Below are positions 42,282 through 43,067 of a stretch of 43,067 nt of DNA, one piece after another. The stretch is from Pseudomonas sp. Fl4BN1 (lineage in GTDB: Bacteria > Pseudomonadota > Gammaproteobacteria > Pseudomonadales > Pseudomonadaceae): NCBI RefSeq assembly GCF_009908285.1, contig NZ_JAAARM010000045.1:1-43067 (forward strand), given 5' to 3'. The position numbers and the translations under genes were made by a program. The stretch's first letter is position 1. Each line of letters starts with the position of its first letter. The notes under the pieces are model-generated. The model was not told the DNA's origin. It saw nothing but the letters and a program-made list of their open reading frames with translations, and did no database searches.

Positions 42282-43049
42282 ATGTGGTGGCCAGGGACTC
42301 TGATCGGAGCCGGAGCGGGTTTTGCAATTGCCAGCATTCCGGGGGCCATGCTTGGTGCGTTGTTGGGGCAGGCGCTGGACCGGCGTCTGCAACTGCGCAG
42401 CTGGGCGCAGGTACGTGAACGCCTGGGTGGTCGCCCGGCGTTGCGCAACGATGAACTGCTGTTCGTACTGTTGGGACGGCTGGCGAAAAGTGATGGCCGG
42501 GTAGTCGATGGGCATATTCAGCAGGCGCGTCAGGAAATGCGTTCGCTGGAGATGAATGATGCCGGGCAGCGCCGGGCCATTGCTGCCTTTAACCGTGGCA
42601 AGTCGGGCAATGATCGCCTGCGCGGGTACCTGCGGCGTCTTGGTACCCAGCCTCACGCCGCAGAAGGTGTGCTGCGGGCTTGTTGGCGTATGGTCTGGGC
42701 CGATGGCCGGGTGGGGCCAGCGGAGCGCGAGCTGATCCAGCTCTGGGGTAAATGGCTAGGCTGGACCACGGAGCAGATTCAGGCGCTGGCACAAGACTAT
42801 GGGCCGGCCAGAAAGAACCTGGGGGAAGGGACCATCACCTATCAGGAAGCATTGAGTGTGTTGGGGGTTGCCGCCACCAGTGAGCCGGCGCAAATCAAGC
42901 ACGCCTATCGTCGGCTGCTCAGTCGTCATCATCCGGACAAGATCGCCGGTAGCGGCGCCAGTGCAGCCCAGGTACGTGACGCCACGGAAAAGACCCGTGA
43001 GTTGCACAGTGCCTATGCGTTGATACGCCAGCGACGGGACTTTCGCTGA
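42282..43049 (+). CDS. DjlA-like co-chaperone: membrane anchor, TerB-like and J domain
   Basis: 255 residues. The N-terminal 30 residues form a Gly-rich membrane segment (LIGAGAGFAIASIPGAMLGA), as in E. coli DjlA. A TerB-like helical domain follows (about 55-175; LLFVLLGRLAKSDGRVVDGH; WRMVWADGRVGPAERELIQL), and at the C-terminus a J domain (about 185-255) with the HHPDK signature needed to stimulate DnaK. The start at 42282 lies one base after the murU stop; the longer frame is within murU. It is probably an inner membrane co-chaperone; the client is unknown. The gene is complete and ends 18 bp from the window edge. Confidence 0.85.
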   Translation: MWWPGTLIGAGAGFAIASIPGAMLGALLGQALDRRLQLRSWAQVRERLGGRPALRNDELLFVLLGRLAKSDGRVVDGHIQQARQEMRSLEMNDAGQRRAIAAFNRGKSGNDRLRGYLRRLGTQPHAAEGVLRACWRMVWADGRVGPAERELIQLWGKWLGWTTEQIQALAQDYGPARKNLGEGTITYQEALSVLGVAATSEPAQIKHAYRRLLSRHHPDKIAGSGASAAQVRDATEKTRELHSAYALIRQRRDFR

Positions 43050-43067
43050 AGGGGAGGGGTGTTGGGT

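Overview
The window comes from a GC-rich gammaproteobacterium, almost certainly a Pseudomonas of the fluorescens-type lineages. From about 15.0 kb to the end, the gene order matches the block that I recall from the P. aeruginosa PAO1 chromosome: tRNA-rmcA-rpoD-dnaG-rpsU/tsaD-plsY-folB-folK-cca-(SpoVR-YeaH-PrkA)-glpE-apaH-apaG-rsmA-pdxA-surA-lptD/amgK-murU-djlA-like. Identities rest on translated motifs and synteny; no database search was possible.

Positions 1 to about 14,975 are the right-hand part of a P2-superfamily prophage, closest in layout to the HP1/K139 branch. Its left end and left attachment site lie outside the window. The minus strand carries sheath (cut by the window edge)-S-R-L-M-N-O, meaning tail completion, head completion, small terminase, capsid and scaffold. 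The plus strand carries large terminase P, portal Q and a late activator of the Ogr family. A gene-poor AT-rich gap (7965-8573) follows, at the place where cos is expected. Next come five small unrecognised genes on the minus strand (8574-10134), a dense array of 9-bp repeats with an AT-rich stretch (10204-10526), and a 896-residue zinc finger/Toprim/P-loop primase-helicase. The lysogeny switch follows: Cox-like and CI-like genes, divergent across two palindromic operators, and then a tyrosine integrase next to a tRNA-Ile2(CAU) gene whose 3' end is the evident integration target.

The most interesting part is the replication module. Classical P2 phages replicate by a rolling-circle gpA. This element instead pairs a P4-alpha-like primase-helicase with what looks like a theta-type origin: 15 copies of CCGGAACAT or close variants, often spaced about 10 bp apart, in a symmetrical arrangement with an AT-rich stretch. 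The five small genes beside it, including a 97-residue P-loop protein, are the least understood genes in the window.

The host part is mostly core genome. It holds the macromolecular synthesis genes rpsU, dnaG and rpoD (no yqeY is visible between rpsU and dnaG), the c-di-GMP enzyme RmcA, tRNA modification and maturation (TsaD, CCA-adding enzyme), folate steps (FolB, FolK), phospholipid synthesis (PlsY), the PrkA-YeaH-SpoVR stress module, the lptD-surA-pdxA-rsmA cluster with apaG-apaH-glpE after it, and peptidoglycan recycling (AmgK, MurU). Two regulatory features there deserve attention: a terminator-like hairpin that buries the cca ribosome binding site, and a sigma-54-like promoter with upstream repeats before prkA.
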